The position numbers and the translations under genes were made by a program. This document shows positions 1 to 11,200 of a DNA stretch of 64,000 nucleotides, piece after piece; positions within the stretch are counted from its first letter, which is position 1; each line of letters begins with the position of its first letter. Under the pieces are notes generated by a model. It had not been told where the DNA came from and ran no database searches. It saw only the letters and a list, made by a program, of their open reading frames with translations. The stretch comes from Salvelinus alpinus. Its lineage: Eukaryota > Chordata > Actinopteri > Salmoniformes > Salmonidae. The DNA is taken from positions 12,301,918-12,365,917 of the forward strand of contig NC_092091.1 of the NCBI RefSeq assembly GCF_045679555.1, read 5' to 3'.

Positions 1-94
1 TCTCTCTACTCACTTGACCTCTGTTGGTCTCTATTCTCTCTACTCACTTGACCTCTGTTGGTCTCTATTCTCTCTACTCACTTGATCTCTGCAG
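1..94. repeat. 34-bp tandem repeat at window edge
   Basis: About 2.7 copies of a 34-bp pyrimidine-rich unit (tctctactcacttgacctct as its core, starting at 3, 37 and 71). The array runs off the left edge, so its true length is unknown. No coding content. Confidence 0.8.
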
Positions 95-629
95 GACTCG
101 AGTGATTTGTAGCTTGTTTTTATTGTTGTCTGAATACCAGACCTGTTTGGGTTATTGCTCTGTCCATCACCGAATCTTTGCAGCAATCACAGGCAACACC
201 TCGATGAGCAACTGCAACAGGAGATAGCCCTTTTCCACCAACTGGATCATGTACAGAACATGTACAGAACATCACCTTCATCTGCCAACCACAGTTCAGC
301 AGTGAGCTGGTGAGCACTTCACCATATTTGTTCACTTGAACAATGCTCTTGGACCTTTTCTTGTTTGACTTAATCGGCAGATGTTCTTGGAGTATGTTTG
401 AAATGGCCCCTTATAGCCATTTGTTGTAGAAACAGAAGGCCATCCCACTGGTTAAATCAATGTTGTTTCAAAGAAATTACACTGAACCATCGTGGAATAG
501 ACGTTGAATTGACGTCTGTGCCCAGTGGGATGTCACGTGATTCCTTCGGTGTTGTACAAACATTGTTTGTCGACACAACACGTATAAATGTGGGACCATC
601 ACTGCTGTTTAGTGGGCCTGTGTGTACAT
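95..629. other. No gene recognised
   Basis: Short open frames occur on both strands but show no domain, no splice structure and no homology I recognise. Treated as intergenic or far-upstream intronic DNA. Confidence 0.5.
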
Positions 630-775
630 TTAAGTCATTTAGCAGACGCTCTTATCCAGAGCGACTTACAAATTGGAAAGTTCATACATATTCATCCTGG
701 TCCCCCCGTGGGAATTGAGCCCACAACCCTGGCGTTGCAAGCGCCATGCTCTACCAACTGAGCCACACGGGACCT
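630..775 (-). mobile_element. tRNA-derived SINE (V-SINE type), minus strand
   Basis: Read on the minus strand, the element starts with a tRNA-like head (A-box-like tggctcagttgg, B-box-like ggttcaattcc) and continues into a segment containing cgctctggataagagcgtct, which resembles the conserved central domain of fish V-SINEs. Family assignment is from memory. Confidence 0.75.
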
Positions 776-867
776 AGTGTGTAATCAGAATACATTTTGT
801 ACTGTTCTTTTGTGTGGCCGGAAGCATAATGGAACTACACACTGGTGCAAAGCTATCCATTTGGAAA

Positions 868-1770
868 GGACAGTTCTTTTCAAATAGACGTCTGTTGGTT
901 ATTACGATAAGAATGTTTGATCAAATGTTACCGTTAATGTCATGCAAATAACTCCAGGCTTTTTTATTAGCTCAGGAATGATCGGGTGACAAGATGTGCT
1001 TTTTGTATTGTGCTTCTATTACCCACATAAAGTCTGGACAGAATATTAAAAGAGATTCCATAACTCAAACCCTTGTTTGTCAGATTTGTCACCAGGTACA
1101 AGACCTCCTGGAATCCTTAGTCCTTACTACTACCGCCTCAGTCAAAATTCAGTTATACTGGGACGCTAGCCTTTGAACAAGGCAGATAGCCACTCTAGGT
1201 ATGAAAATCTTCCCATATCAAATAATGAAGTATTATTATTTAATTTTTTTTTGTCAATAAGACTTTTTATTATAAGTTACCGGTTGGGTATTTAATTTGT
1301 CTTGTAAAAAGTTGATTAACTGAGTATACAAAACATTAAGAACATCTGCTCTTTCCATGACAGACTGACCAGGTGAATCCAGGTGAAAGCTATGATCCCT
1401 TACTGATGTCACTTGTTAAATCCACTTCAATCAGTGGAATGAAGGGGAGGAGACAGGTTAATGAAGGATTTTTAAGTCTTGAGACATGGAATGTGTATGT
1501 GTGCCATTCAGAGGGTGAATGGGCAAGACAAAAGATTTATGTGCCTTTGAACCGGGTATGGTAGTAGGTGCCAGGCTCACCGGTTTGTGTCAATAACTGT
1601 ACCGCTGCTGGGTTTTTCACTCTCAACAGTTTCCCATGTGTATCACAAATGGTCCACCACCCAAAGGACATCCAGCCAACTTGACACAACTGTGGAAAGC
1701 ATTGGAGTCAACATCGGTCAGCATCCCTGTGGAACGCTTTCAACACCTTGTAGAGTCCATGCCCCATGTT
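868..1770 (+). repeat. Left arm of 0.9-kb inverted repeat
   Basis: This arm is the reverse complement of 2184-3086; paired positions sum to 3954. The stretches I compared, including a nine-T run, are identical. The arm contains AT-rich sequence plus most of a Tc1-related MITE (1318-1797). It lies outside the SINE that the other arm interrupts, so it is probably the donor copy. Confidence 0.9.
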
Positions 1771-1797
1771 CTTAATATTCTGTACACTGTGTATATC
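1318..1797. mobile_element. Tc1-related non-autonomous element (MITE)
   Basis: Terminal inverted repeats are visible: actgagtatacaaaacatta at the left and taatattctgtacactgtgt at the right. Inside is a remnant that resembles the C-terminal part of a Tc1-like transposase (residues such as LTQLW and IPVERF are recognisable in related copies), but no open transposase remains. Confidence 0.6.
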
Positions 1798-1808
1798 CAA
1801 AAGTAATG

Positions 1809-3194
1809 GTTTTTTTTGTGTTTTTTTACCCCCTTTTCTCCCCAATTTTCGTGGTATCCAATCACTAGTAATTACTATCTTGTCTCATCGCTACAACTCC
1901 CGTACGGGCTCGGGAGAGACGAAGGTCGAAAGCCATGCGTCCTCCGAAGCACAACCCAACCAAGCCGCACTGCTTCTTAACACAGCGCGCCTCCAACCCG
2001 GAAGCCAGCCGCACCAATGTGTCGGAGGAAACACCGTCCACCCGCCCCCCTTGGTTAGCGCGCACTGCGCCTGGCCCGCCACAGGAGTCGCTGGAGCGCG
2101 ATGAGACAAGGATATCCCTACCGGCCAAACCCTCCCTAACCCGGACTACGCTAGGCCAGGCGTCGCCTGGGACATTTGTTTTGAACATGGGGCATGGACT
2201 CTACAAGGTGTTGAAAGCGTTCCACAGGGATGCTGACCGATGTTGACTCCAATGCTTTCCACAGTTGTGTCAAGTTGGCTGGATGTCCTTTGGGTGGTGG
2301 ACCATTTGTGATACACATGGGAAACTGTTGAGAGTGAAAAACCCAGCAGCGGTACAGTTATTGACACAAACCGGTGAGCCTGGCACCTACTACCATACCC
2401 GGTTCAAAGGCACATAAATCTTTTGTCTTGCCCATTCACCCTCTGAATGGCACACATACACATTCCATGTCTCAAGACTTAAAAATCCTTCATTAACCTG
2501 TCTCCTCCCCTTCATTCCACTGATTGAAGTGGATTTAACAAGTGACATCAGTAAGGGATCATAGCTTTCACCTGGATTCACCTGGTCAGTCTGTCATGGA
2601 AAGAGCAGATGTTCTTAATGTTTTGTATACTCAGTTAATCAACTTTTTACAAGACAAATTAAATACCCAACCGGTAACTTATAATAAAAAGTCTTATTGA
2701 CAAAAAAAAATTAAATAATAATACTTCATTATTTGATATGGGAAGATTTTCATACCTAGAGTGGCTATCTGCCTTGTTCAAAGGCTAGCGTCCCAGTATA
2801 ACTGAATTTTGACTGAGGCGGTAGTAGTAAGGACTAAGGATTCCAGGAGGTCTTGTACCTGGTGACAAATCTGACAAACAAGGGTTTGAGTTATGGAATC
2901 TCTTTTAATATTCTGTCCAGACTTTATGTGGGTAATAGAAGCACAATACAAAAAGCACATCTTGTCACCCGATCATTCCTGAGCTAATAAAAAAGCCTGG
3001 AGTTATTTGCATGACATTAACGGTAACATTTGATCAAACATTCTTATCGTAATAACCAACAGACGTCTATTTGAAAAGAACTGTCCTCCCGGTCGCGGCC
3101 GGCTGCGACAGAGCCTGGGCGCGAACCCAGAGACTCTGGTGGCACAGCTAGCGCTGCGATGCAGTGCCGTAGACCACTGCGCCACCCGGGAGGC
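1809..3194 (-). mobile_element. SINE split by the right arm of the inverted repeat
   Basis: The tRNA-like head is at about 3087-3194 and the tail at about 1809-2170 on the minus strand. The 9-bp direct repeat aaagtaatg flanks the whole unit (1800-1808 and 3195-3203), which shows that the two pieces are one insertion. The intervening ~0.9 kb is the right arm of the inverted repeat and therefore arrived after the SINE. Confidence 0.8.
2184..3086 (-). repeat. Right arm of 0.9-kb inverted repeat
   Basis: Reverse complement of 868-1770. It is inserted between tail and head of a SINE. The MITE copy inside it stops at the same base as the arm homology (2184), so it lacks its outer terminal inverted repeat. 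Confidence 0.9.
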
Positions 3195-3203
3195 AAAGTA
3201 ATG

Positions 3204-4995
3204 TATTTTCATCACGACAGGCCATTTTGGGTTAAAAGCTCATTTGATTTGTCTACATTGAGGTTATCTGGTCACTGAGGGAGAAAACCGGCAGGTTTTT
3301 GAGGAGTGTAGCAGTGTCTCTTTTGTAGCAGTGTCTCCCAAAGCCTCAGACAATCTCCTCTTTGGCTTCCACTGCCCTCTTGAATCAGAGCTATGGTTCC
3401 CTGCTCTATCCTCAACAGGGTTGCTTTTCCTGATATGAGGACACATCACAGATCCAGAATCAGTCAGATCAGTCACACCCAGATACAAACTCTCAGCAGA
3501 ACCCAAAGGAACAAGTCTAGAATCATCCCCGGACCCTGTGGACCAGACTTCACTAAGATGGCCATGTAGTGGCTCTTCTCCAGGCCTTCTACAGATCACA
3601 CCAGAACATTTGCTGTGGTCTCCTCACCAATCCCTGGTCCAGAGGCTACCAGGCAGCCAGGGGCAGATGGACATGGGATGGTACTCAAGGCAGCAGACAG
3701 AGCTGGGTTGGGGTTGGGTCGATTTGGCCAGCTGAAGCACATGAGGGTGCACAAGGCCCTTCGAGTCAGACGACGTCAAGCACAGGCCACACAGAGGAAC
3801 AGCAGGAGTTCCAGTTGATTAAACTTCCAGCACAGAGACAGCAAGACCAAGTCTAAGACCAGATACTGCTGTTTGTGTCCAAGTTAACATGTAGGTACCG
3901 ACCCACAAGCTTTAAAGAGCGTAAGTATAGATTGCATGTGTGTGCTTCATCATCAATAATGGTGACAGCAGCTTGAAGATTTGATTGTCCAGCTTTTCAC
4001 ATTTTAACACATTACAACCAAGCTTGTGACATGCTTTTCCATCTACACCCCTACCACTCTCTGACGTGTAGGTGGATTAATATGGAACACTTTGCAGTGC
4101 ACTGCAAACTCACATGTACAAAACCAGGGTTGTGTTCATTAGGCACAAAATGCAAGAAAAATAGTGAGCTACTGCCTGAACCAATTAGGAACACTTGTTT
4201 TTGTTTTCTGTTGCGAAATGTTTTTCAAAGGTGTGCCCTAATGAATACAATCCAGGTACTAATGAGATGCCAGGGGGGAGAGGACGTGCGTGTAGGGACA
4301 ATTTTTGCGTCAAACGTTACTCCAATCAGGGAGGACCACCGTGATACTCTCCCGTCATCTCTTTGCTTCTTTCCTCTCTTCATCCATCAACATCAATCTA
4401 TCTCATCCCGTCTTCCACTGTCCCGGAGAAAAGGAAAAGCACTACCACTCTTCTCATTAGGTCAGAAACACAGTTCTTCTGTAGTCACACACCCATATTC
4501 GTTGCTTAGAAAGTTTATTGTTGCACTATTGGGACATTGTAGAGGTAAGTGTTATTCTGCTGTCACTATAGTGAATCGCTATAAAAATATGTTTTACTGT
4601 AGACGTCTGTGCATTCTGTCGTCTCGTGGTAACGTGGTAATGTTCGCTGGATGTCATAAATTGTCATTTTGCTGTCGACTACAATCAGCATCTGGTGGTT
4701 TTGTTAATGTAGATGCAGTGCATAGTTCAGGGCATCTTTCGTTATGGTGTTTATGTAGATTCAGGGCATCTTTCAGGGCATCTTTCGTTATTGTGTTTAT
4801 GTAGATTTAGTGCATAGTCCGGAGCATCGTTCGGTGCTTATGTAGATTCAGGGCATCTTTCGTTATGGCATACCATTGGGACATTTGTTTTGCTACTGTA
4901 AACTGGCCTATGGCTGTAGGGATATAAGACTATTGTTAACTGGCCTATAGCGGTAGAGATGTAGTGAGTTGGTCATGTGTCTATCTACCACCCAG
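3204..4995. other. No recognised gene; unassigned open stretch 3264-3735
   Basis: Between 3264 and 3735 both strands are open for about 100 codons (minus 3264-3599, plus about 3438-3735), without a domain I recognise or a clear splice context. A dispersed repeat covers 4128-4258. A good donor (ag|gtaagtg, 4541-4547) follows a pyrimidine-rich stretch and could end a non-coding first exon of trim66, but nothing confirms it. The 257-codon frame at 4031-4804 overlaps the repeat and looks accidental. Confidence 0.4.
4128..4258 (-). repeat. Short dispersed repeat, copy 1
   Basis: Contains gttcattaggcac at one end and ccctaatgaatac at the other, with a gaaatgtttttcaaag core. Diverged relatives lie at 40865-40993 and 45028-45120 in the opposite orientation. 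Non-coding; the family is one I recognise as common in salmonid DNA, but I cannot name it. Confidence 0.6.
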
Positions 4996-5208
4996 GGATC
5001 CAGTTCGCTGGCGATGGCAGCGGCGGCCCGCAGGCGCCATGGCAACATGCCCCAAAGGCGGGCGACTTTGTTGCCGCGGGGATTCCAGCGCTCCATGGCC
5101 AAACAGGTGACATCGACAGCACCGGAGAGACAGCCCACTGGGAAGACTGAGACTACTAGCCCAAACCTGGTAACCACAGCAGGGGCACCGAGGCAGACAA
5201 CACAGCAG
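4996..5208 (+). CDS. trim66: trim66 exon a (possible start exon)
   Basis: GC-rich exon encoding an alanine- and arginine-rich stretch ([10 protein letters not shown]...). Acceptor acccag before 4996, donor cag|gtaata after 5208, phase 0 out. The ATG at 5014 has a good context (gcgATGg) and is taken as a possible start; the frame is also open upstream to the acceptor, so this could be internal. I do not recognise the sequence itself; assignment rests on phase and position. Confidence 0.5.
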
Positions 5209-8200
5209 GTAATACGGGAAAGGGGGGGGGGGGGGGGGGGTAAAAGAGAGAGTGAGAAAGTGGTAGAGATAAGAACGTAGAGCAATGAAGATCTAGAAAG
5301 GGGCAGAGGGGGAAATAAAGAATCGGAAGAAATAAAGAATTGGAGAGAAAGTGAGAGATGGCCTTTTTATGTGTTTTTTTGCATGGACTTTGAACGAAAG
5401 TGTTACACCAATTAGGTTGACAGGAAGTTGAAGTGTTTATCTTACTCTGATTATACTGGTCCATCTTTGTCTGCCTCCCTGTAGCCTGGCACTATTCAGC
5501 CCTGTGGGATAGAAATGGGGCCAGGTTGGACATTTATCTGCAAAGCCAAGATGTCCCCCTCATCCTCTCAGCAGTGTCAAAATCACCCTGACCCAAACAT
5601 TGCTCCTTTGACAGTCTGTCAGACAGAGCCCGTCAGACAGAGTTCTCATGGTTGTACCCTAAGATATCATAAAGGAATTAAATACAGTGGTATGCCAAAG
5701 TTGCTGCTCTCATAAATGTACTACTTCTCTCCTCAGTATGGGTCCATAGTGGGAAGAACAGAGAGGCTGATGGGAAAGACAGAACCACAGCAGCTTCACT
5801 GGGGAGAATCAGGTAGGCCAGGTCAGTTTCAGAAAATAATGACATCCCTTGGATAGTAATGCTCAGTCTTGTGTGTTCGCTCAGACCTACGGTGTCCATT
5901 TTAGGAAAGAACCAACAACTTCTCGAACCCTCGACCTTCTAGCCCGAAGTCCAGCGCGCTATCGACTGTGCCGCAAAAGCATGCTCGAACGGCAGAGTCG
6001 ATTTCCCCGCTTATAAACCCAGGGTCCTTTCAAAGAGCAAGGTCCGATCACTTCTGACACCAATGTAATGAAACAGCAAGGAGCAGGTCTCGAACCCTCG
6101 ACCTTCTAGCCCGAGGTCCAGCGCGCTATCGACTGTGCCGCAAAAGCATGCTCAAGGGGCAGAGTCGATTTCCGCGCTTATAAACCCAGGGTCGTTACAC
6201 TACATTGGCATCAAATTAATACATTGGTCTTGTAATATCAACATATTCAAATAACTACAGAGCAAATTGGCCAGTGTTATTTTGTAGCATATTATGTTTA
6301 AGACAGGACCTCGTAGACTAAGGCCATTTTCCATATCCTCAGGATCCATCCAGAGTCCCAGAGGATTCTGGGCAGTTCCTGTGTAGCCACTGTGCGTCTG
6401 GAGCGTCTGAGGATCAAACTTGACCCCGGACAGTCAGTTGCCCTGTCAATGGTACCGCCACTGGTGTCTTTGGTGTCACTGTTACGCCAACCACACTCAG
6501 AGTTGCTGACTGAGGACGCTGCGGCGCCTCTGCCGGCAGTCATTACCCCAGAGGAGCATGTCCAACAGGTACATACCATAGAGTTGGATAGAGGGCGCAC
6601 TTGCCACAAAGTCTGCATGCTTTACCATGAAATGTTACCATGGGTGCTGATGAAAGGGACTGGTAATTTGCTAGCAACAAGACCTGCAGTGCCATTGAGT
6701 ACTTTCAACATTTTGAAACAGTCAACTGGGTGGTACTTCCTATGGGTAAACAAGTGATCATAGAATTACATACAAGTCAGCAGGAGGGAACAGCCAATGA
6801 ATTATAGCCCTGAGCAAACATTCCATTCACTGCATGTGGAAGTAAATCATCAACCTTGGCTTTATGCCTGTTCTGACAGCACACTCCAGATGGCAGTATT
6901 CACCGTTTCAGTTTGTTTACCGACTGCCAACAAACTCCTAGAAGTTGAAAAATAAGTAATTGTCTACTTTAAAATTGCCCTCAATGGTGCTGCCCATGCT
7001 GTCAAAGTCATTATGGTAAAGATGCAAAGAATGGCCCTGTATCTACCTCTACAGATTCACCTGGTTCCCCACATATTGTCTCATGTTATGATACAGTGTT
7101 ACAAATACATTAGTGCTTTAAAAAGTCCTACTCTATTAGACGAGTCAGACGTTTCATTCCTAAATCAGGGTTTAAATGTCAATGAGAGTTGCATGAATGG
7201 ACGTTTCTCAAATTAGGATTCGGCCACCTCGAATCACACTGGGTTAGAGAGGTTACACAGTTACGGTAATTGCCTGGGATTCACCGTTTGAAATGTCTTT
7301 CCTCCACGCCCATCAACCAAGCTGACCTGTCCCTGTTCTACATAGAGTAATGTGTTTATTGGCCAATTCTATAAAATGTGACTTTAGATTCCTGTCTGTC
7401 TTCTATTTGAAGACAGGGTCCAGTCTGGATTTCCAGCAGAGTTCAACAAACAGAGAAGAGTCATCTGGATCAGAACCAGGGGCCTCAGGGATGGAGCCAA
7501 CACAAATACAGGGGCCCCTCTGGACTGAACCACCACACCCTCAGGAGAGACCTGCACCCCCATTGCCCCCTATAGGAAAAGCACCAGAATCAGATCTAGT
7601 ACTCGACTTGGAGTCTGAATGTGAATCTGAATTGGTTCCAGGTCTGAAATCTGGCTCAGATTCACTGGAAATGGAATCAGACCTGGAGCCAAAGTCAGAA
7701 CTGAATCTGTCAATGGAGTTAGACCCAAAGTCGGAATCAGAAACAAAACTGGAATCTGATTGGGAGCCTGCAGATGGGGAGGACAGTGAGGGGGGTCATG
7801 TGGGGCAGTGTGCACCTATCGATGGGTCTATAGTGTCCCAGGAGCAGCCTGAGAACGAGAAAGGGGCAGCAGGGATGGAGAGTGAGGATTTCTGTGCGGT
7901 GTGCTTCAATGGGGGCGACTTGCTGTGCTGCGATGGCTGCCCTAAGGTCTACCACCTCTCCTGCCACATACCACCCCTCCGAAGCTCCCCGCTGTATGTA
8001 TTCAGATGCCATTGTCGGTGTTTATGAATGTTTTATAATGATTTCTTCTAAACATTTTTCCAAATAGAGTTTCACATCCTTTGAATTTTTGTGTATCCCG
8101 CACATTTTAGATGTGGAGATACAATTTCAGGAAACTGTGTATTATACTGTAGCGCAGACCCGGCGCCAAAACGAATCAGTTGGATGTGCCTTTGATTTCC

Positions 8201-11200
8201 ATAGGTGGGCTTGTTTTTTCACGGAACCCCCCATGTGTGCACGTGCGTGCATGCATTTTTGAATGGCTGTTATAGTAAAGACTATAGGTAGTTGGTGAGT
8301 TTCAAGTTTGGGCAAGCTTACAATTTACCTTTTCTACCCATCTGCGTGCCAGTTATGATTATTTTATATGCACATTTTCGTGGAACAGTTTCATTTTAAT
8401 AATAACGTTTTCGTTTCTCAAAATAATTGTCACATAGTTAATCATAAACATCTAAAGTAAAATTATAAAAATATAAAAGTTCAAATGTAACTATGGCGAG
8501 AGCACTAGCCTCCGCCATATGGACACATTGATACTCTGTGATCCATTGGCGGCTAAAGAAATAAGCGCATAGAACTCAGAGATAGCCTATTGGCCAATGC
8601 AGCAGTAGGCCTATAACGTTTCAATCACATTCGTCTCTCTTTTCTGCCTGTCTGCCTCCCTTTCTATCTGTCTTGACTTGAGCGATTGCTAGTGAAGTTC
8701 AACATTGTCTCAAATCATCACAGGTTCTGCCTGAAGAAGCTGTCGATAACGAACTTGCAACATTGCATCAACTAGCCTTTTTCCGGGCCCTTAATTATAG
8801 TTTCCTGCACCAGTGAGCTCGAGACAGGAAGCTGTTTTTAATGACGTTTCCACTGGATATAGGGATAATCAGATCATCATACACTACCTGACCAATAGTA
8901 TGTCGACCCCTGCTCGTCGAACATCTCATTCCAAAATCATGGGCATTAATATGGAGGTAGTCCCACCTTTGCTGCTATAACAGCCTCCACTCTTCTGGGA
9001 AGTCTTTCCTAGACGTTTCCACTTCACAATAACAACAGTTGACCGGAGCAGCTCTAGCAGGGCAGAAATTTGATGAACTGACTTGTTGTAAAGGTGGCAT
9101 CCTATGACAGTGCCACGTTGACAGTCACTGAGCTCTTCAGTATCGGTCATTCTACTGCCAATGATTGTCTATGGAGATTGCATGGCTGTGTGCTCGATTG
9201 TATACACCTGTCAGCAACAGGTTTTGCTGAAATAGCTGAATCCACTAATTTGAAGGGGTGGTTTGCTCTTTCACTCCGACGCTTGGTGATTATCGAGGCC
9301 GGGAGTGTTAGAAAGATTTTTCCAATACGGAGGAACTATCATTTGTAATGGATGTAAAAAAAAAAAAAAATGTTTTAAATACTTTGTTGACTTGTGTGAG
9401 TCCGAAGAAAAATGACTGAGAATCTCAGCTTATTAGTGGTGGAGGTGATATGTTAAGACCACACATCTAAACATTTTTTAAAAAGCAATGAGGCTGATGC
9501 AACAGATCAGAATGTTTAGCTTAAAATGTTGATAAACTATTAGGCTATTTCTTCACATTATAAGCGCAGCAATGCACACACAGCAGTAGGCTATACGTGG
9601 GAATGTTCCAAAATAAGTGCACCCCATGGGTTGTTAATATGAAATAAAGTTGAGAACATGAGACAAGTACAGGTTTCAATGGCATATGAGGAAGTGATTA
9701 TAAAATAATCCCTTTAACATTCTTATGGTCTGAACACGGTAAAATATACCTCGTAAAATGACAAGTCGAGTTTTTAAACAATTACGTTTATGGTTGAATA
9801 GTTTTAAAATGTTGACTGCCTCCTGTTTAGATTGCAAGGTGGGTGATGTTGCGGTGCGCAACAAGCACTGGCCTTTCTCCTCTTTGGGGCGGCAGGTAGC
9901 CTAGTGGTTAGAGTGTAGAGGCGGCAGGTAGCCTAGTGGTTAGAGTGTAGAGGCGGCAGGTAGCCTAGTGGTTAGAGTGTAGAGGCGGCAGGTAGCCTAG
10001 TGGTTAGAGTGTAGAGGCGGCAGGTAGCCTAGTGGTTAGAGTGTAGAGGCGGCAGGTAGCCTAGTGGTTAGAGTGTAGAGGCGGCAGGTAGCCTAGTGGT
10101 TAGAGTGTAGAGGCGGCAGGTAGCCTAGTGGTTAGAGCATTGGACTAATAACCGAAAGGTTGCAAGATCGAATCCCCGAGCCAACAAGCTAAAAATCTGT
10201 AGTTCTGCCCCTAAACAAGGCAGTTACTTCTATGCGTGCTCAGTCGTGCTCGTTCCCTCAATGTTATCAGGACAAAGAAACCAGACCCATTGCTCATGGA
10301 AAACTCCAAAGAAAAGATTGACAAAACTCATAATCGTTGTGAACTCTGCAAATAACATTTCCACTCCGAGAATGGTAAATGACTAATTAACACATGCATT
10401 AACAGAAATGTGTGTAACCAAATGAAGAGGGATTAAGGGTACATTTACTAGACCTACTGGTGACATGTAATGGGGAATTTATGAAAAAGAAACCATCAAA
10501 GGGCAAACAATTCACACAATGAACGGGAAAGAATTGGTGGGAGACAGCTGAGCGCATTCTGGAGAGCTGAGTGCATTCTGGAGAGCTGAGTGCATTCTGG
10601 AGAGCTGAGTGCATTCTGGAGAGCTGAGTGCATTCTGGAGAGCTGAGTGCATTCTGGAGAGCTGAGCGCATTCTGTAGAGCTGAGCGCATTCTGGAGAGA
10701 GACGCGCCATATCTTTGCCACACACCTCCTTCTTGTTGCAACATTTTAATGATACTCAAGACACATTATCTTCACACATATTTTAGATGCTTTTCACTCA
10801 CAGCCTCAACTCAATCAGCTAAACATATTGCCATACGTGCCGCCCAAATTGCAGGATTTCCAAATAGGTATTGACCTACACATTTATGATTTGAAACAAT
10901 CCACAATTTTTTTTTTAAATCGGCTAATGATCCTCTGTGGCTAAGTCATGCTCTCTGGTGAAGTATTTTTAATGTTTTTATTTAGACCGGAGTAGTAATT
11001 CTATAATTTTGGCCAAACATCAATTTACTTTTGGGGAAGCCAGCATCCTAACAGTGCACTAGCCAATTTTCCTTTCCAATTCTCAAGAGGCTGAAACCAG
11101 AGATCTGTATATAATGACAAGATGCTCATGTCTCCGCCCTAACAATGGGAGTCGTTGTCCCAAAGGCGGGAAGGCAGGCGACAAGCTTAGGTCTGCACAG

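Noticed and set aside
3615-3818. Half C2H2 zinc finger (FGQLKHMRVH)
   Set aside because: Ligand spacing is wrong and the two cysteines are missing; likely chance.
4031-4804. 257-codon frame
   Set aside because: It overlaps a dispersed repeat, has no domain and crosses a plausible splice donor; codon content looks random.
5905-6200. True tRNA genes on the minus strand
   Set aside because: B-box-like sequence is present but no complete cloverleaf or terminator can be made; duplicated and embedded in an intron.
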